This document shows, one piece after another, positions 5,690-6,273 of a stretch of DNA of 6,273 nt. The position numbers were made by a program, and so were the translations under genes. Within the stretch, counting starts at the first letter, position 1; the number at the start of each line of letters is the position of its first letter. This DNA comes from Burkholderiaceae bacterium (lineage in GTDB: Bacteria > Pseudomonadota > Gammaproteobacteria > Burkholderiales > Burkholderiaceae_C), in the NCBI GenBank assembly GCA_025458585.1, contig JALOSD010000215.1:1-6273 (forward strand), written 5' to 3'. The notes beneath the pieces were generated by a model that searched no databases, was not told where the DNA came from, and saw nothing but the letters and a program-made list of their open reading frames with translations.

Positions 5690-6273
5690 TCAGGCCGCCA
5701 GCGCTTCGCCGTCCGACGTCACGACCTCGCCGCGCAGCGAGTGCGGCAGCGCCTGCGTGATCGTCACGTCGATCATCCGCCCGACGAGGCGGCGCGCGTT
5801 CGGGCCGCCGTCGAAGTTGACGATGCGGTTGCACTCGGTGCGCCCCATCAGTTCGGCGGCGCTCTTCTTCGACGGCCCCTCGACGAGGATGCGCTGGACT
5901 GATCCGACACGCGACGCGCTGATGCGCTGCACGTTGGCCTCGAGCGCGGCCTGCAGCCGCTGCAGCCGCCGCAGCTTGACCTCGTGCGGCGTGTCGTCGC
6001 TCAGGTTCGCCGCCGGCGTGCCGGGGCGCGGGCTGAAGACGAAGCTGAAGCTCGCGTCGTAGCCGACGTCGTCGACGAGTTTCATCAGCTTGGCGAAGTC
6101 GTCGTCGGTCTCGCCGGGGAAGCCGACGATGAAGTCGCTCGACAGGCTGATGCCCGGGCGCACCGCGCGCAGCCTGCGGATCGTGCTCTTGTATTCCATC
6201 GCGGTGTAGCCGCGCTTCATCGCCGCGAGGATGCGGTCGCTGCCGTGCTGCACCGGCAGGTGCAGGTGGTTCA
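5690..6273 (-). CDS. miaB: tRNA-2-methylthio-N6-(dimethylallyl)adenosine synthase MiaB, C-terminal part (5' end outside window)
   Basis: The frame is open from the window edge (NHLHLPVQHGSDRIL, first complete codon at 6271) to the stop at 5690-5692, giving 193 residues, roughly the last two-fifths of a ~450-residue enzyme. The GTG at 6251-6253 is an internal valine, not a start. Visible parts are the end of the radical-SAM barrel (LHLPVQHGSDRILAAMKRGY, SSDFIVGFPGETDDDF, FSFVFSPRPGTPAA) and a TRAM RNA-binding domain in about the last 75 residues (RVGSVQRILVEGPSKK, GRTECNRIVNFDGG, VDVTITQALPHSLRGEV-like end). MiaB uses two [4Fe-4S] clusters and SAM to methylthiolate i6A37 of tRNAs reading UNN codons; the cluster cysteines lie outside the window. 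The phrases VNFDGG and ALPHSLRGEV favour MiaB over RimO or MtaB. It is convergent with pgi and unrelated in function. No sign of damage. Confidence 0.93.
   Translation of the reverse strand, partial: NHLHLPVQHGSDRILAAMKRGYTAMEYKSTIRRLRAVRPGISLSSDFIVGFPGETDDDFAKLMKLVDDVGYDASFSFVFSPRPGTPAANLSDDTPHEVKLRRLQRLQAALEANVQRISASRVGSVQRILVEGPSKKSAAELMGRTECNRIVNFDGGPNARRLVGRMIDVTITQALPHSLRGEVVTSDGEALAA

Noticed and set aside
4101..6062. Plus-strand 653-codon open frame running across pgi and into miaB
   Set aside because: Arg/Ala-rich out-of-frame reading of pgi that continues antisense to miaB; not a fusion gene.

Overview
This is a high-GC chromosomal window whose proteins look like those of a betaproteobacterium, most likely Burkholderiales (the Leptothrix/Rubrivivax/Methylibium/Comamonadaceae area). 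The evidence is the strong G/C bias at third codon positions, the N-terminus and active-site variants of the glucose-6-phosphate dehydrogenase, and MlaC/MlaB proteins of the Gram-negative envelope type. The taxonomic call comes from protein style, not from a database search. No mobile element, CRISPR array, tRNA or rRNA was seen.

Layout: (1) 1-740, + strand: the 3' end of an outer-membrane lipid asymmetry (Mla) operon, with the C-terminal part of mlaC and a complete mlaB. (2) 677-3063, - strand: zwf (glucose-6-phosphate dehydrogenase) followed by hexR, an RpiR-type regulator with a SIS sugar-phosphate domain. The hexR 3' end overlaps the mlaB 3' end tail to tail by 64 bp. (3) 3064-3217: a 154-bp divergent control region containing the only clearly AT-rich patch of the window, with a possible HexR-like operator and a possible zwf promoter. 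(4) 3218-5670, + strand: tal (transaldolase) and pgi (glucose-6-phosphate isomerase), joined by a 4-bp ATGA overlap. (5) 5690-6273, - strand: the C-terminal part of miaB (tRNA methylthiotransferase), convergent with pgi and running off the window.

The central block is a compact glucose-6-phosphate node. Pgi interconverts glucose-6-P and fructose-6-P, Zwf commits glucose-6-P to the oxidative pentose phosphate or Entner-Doudoroff route, and transaldolase returns pentose-phosphate carbon to fructose-6-P. HexR, which in studied relatives senses the Entner-Doudoroff intermediate KDPG, would control the set from the shared divergent region.

The most unusual observation is in tal. The protein is 284 residues instead of about 316-317, and the whole shortfall beyond small loop differences is one clean in-frame gap of about 32 residues. 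It corresponds to E. coli TalB residues 101-132 and removes the Schiff-base lysine (Lys132). Every other catalytic residue I can place is present and in register. As written, the gene should not encode a working transaldolase. It is a recent deletion, an assembly or sequence error, or, less likely, a protein with another role. Apart from this I see no undescribed system; the other genes are ordinary members of known families.
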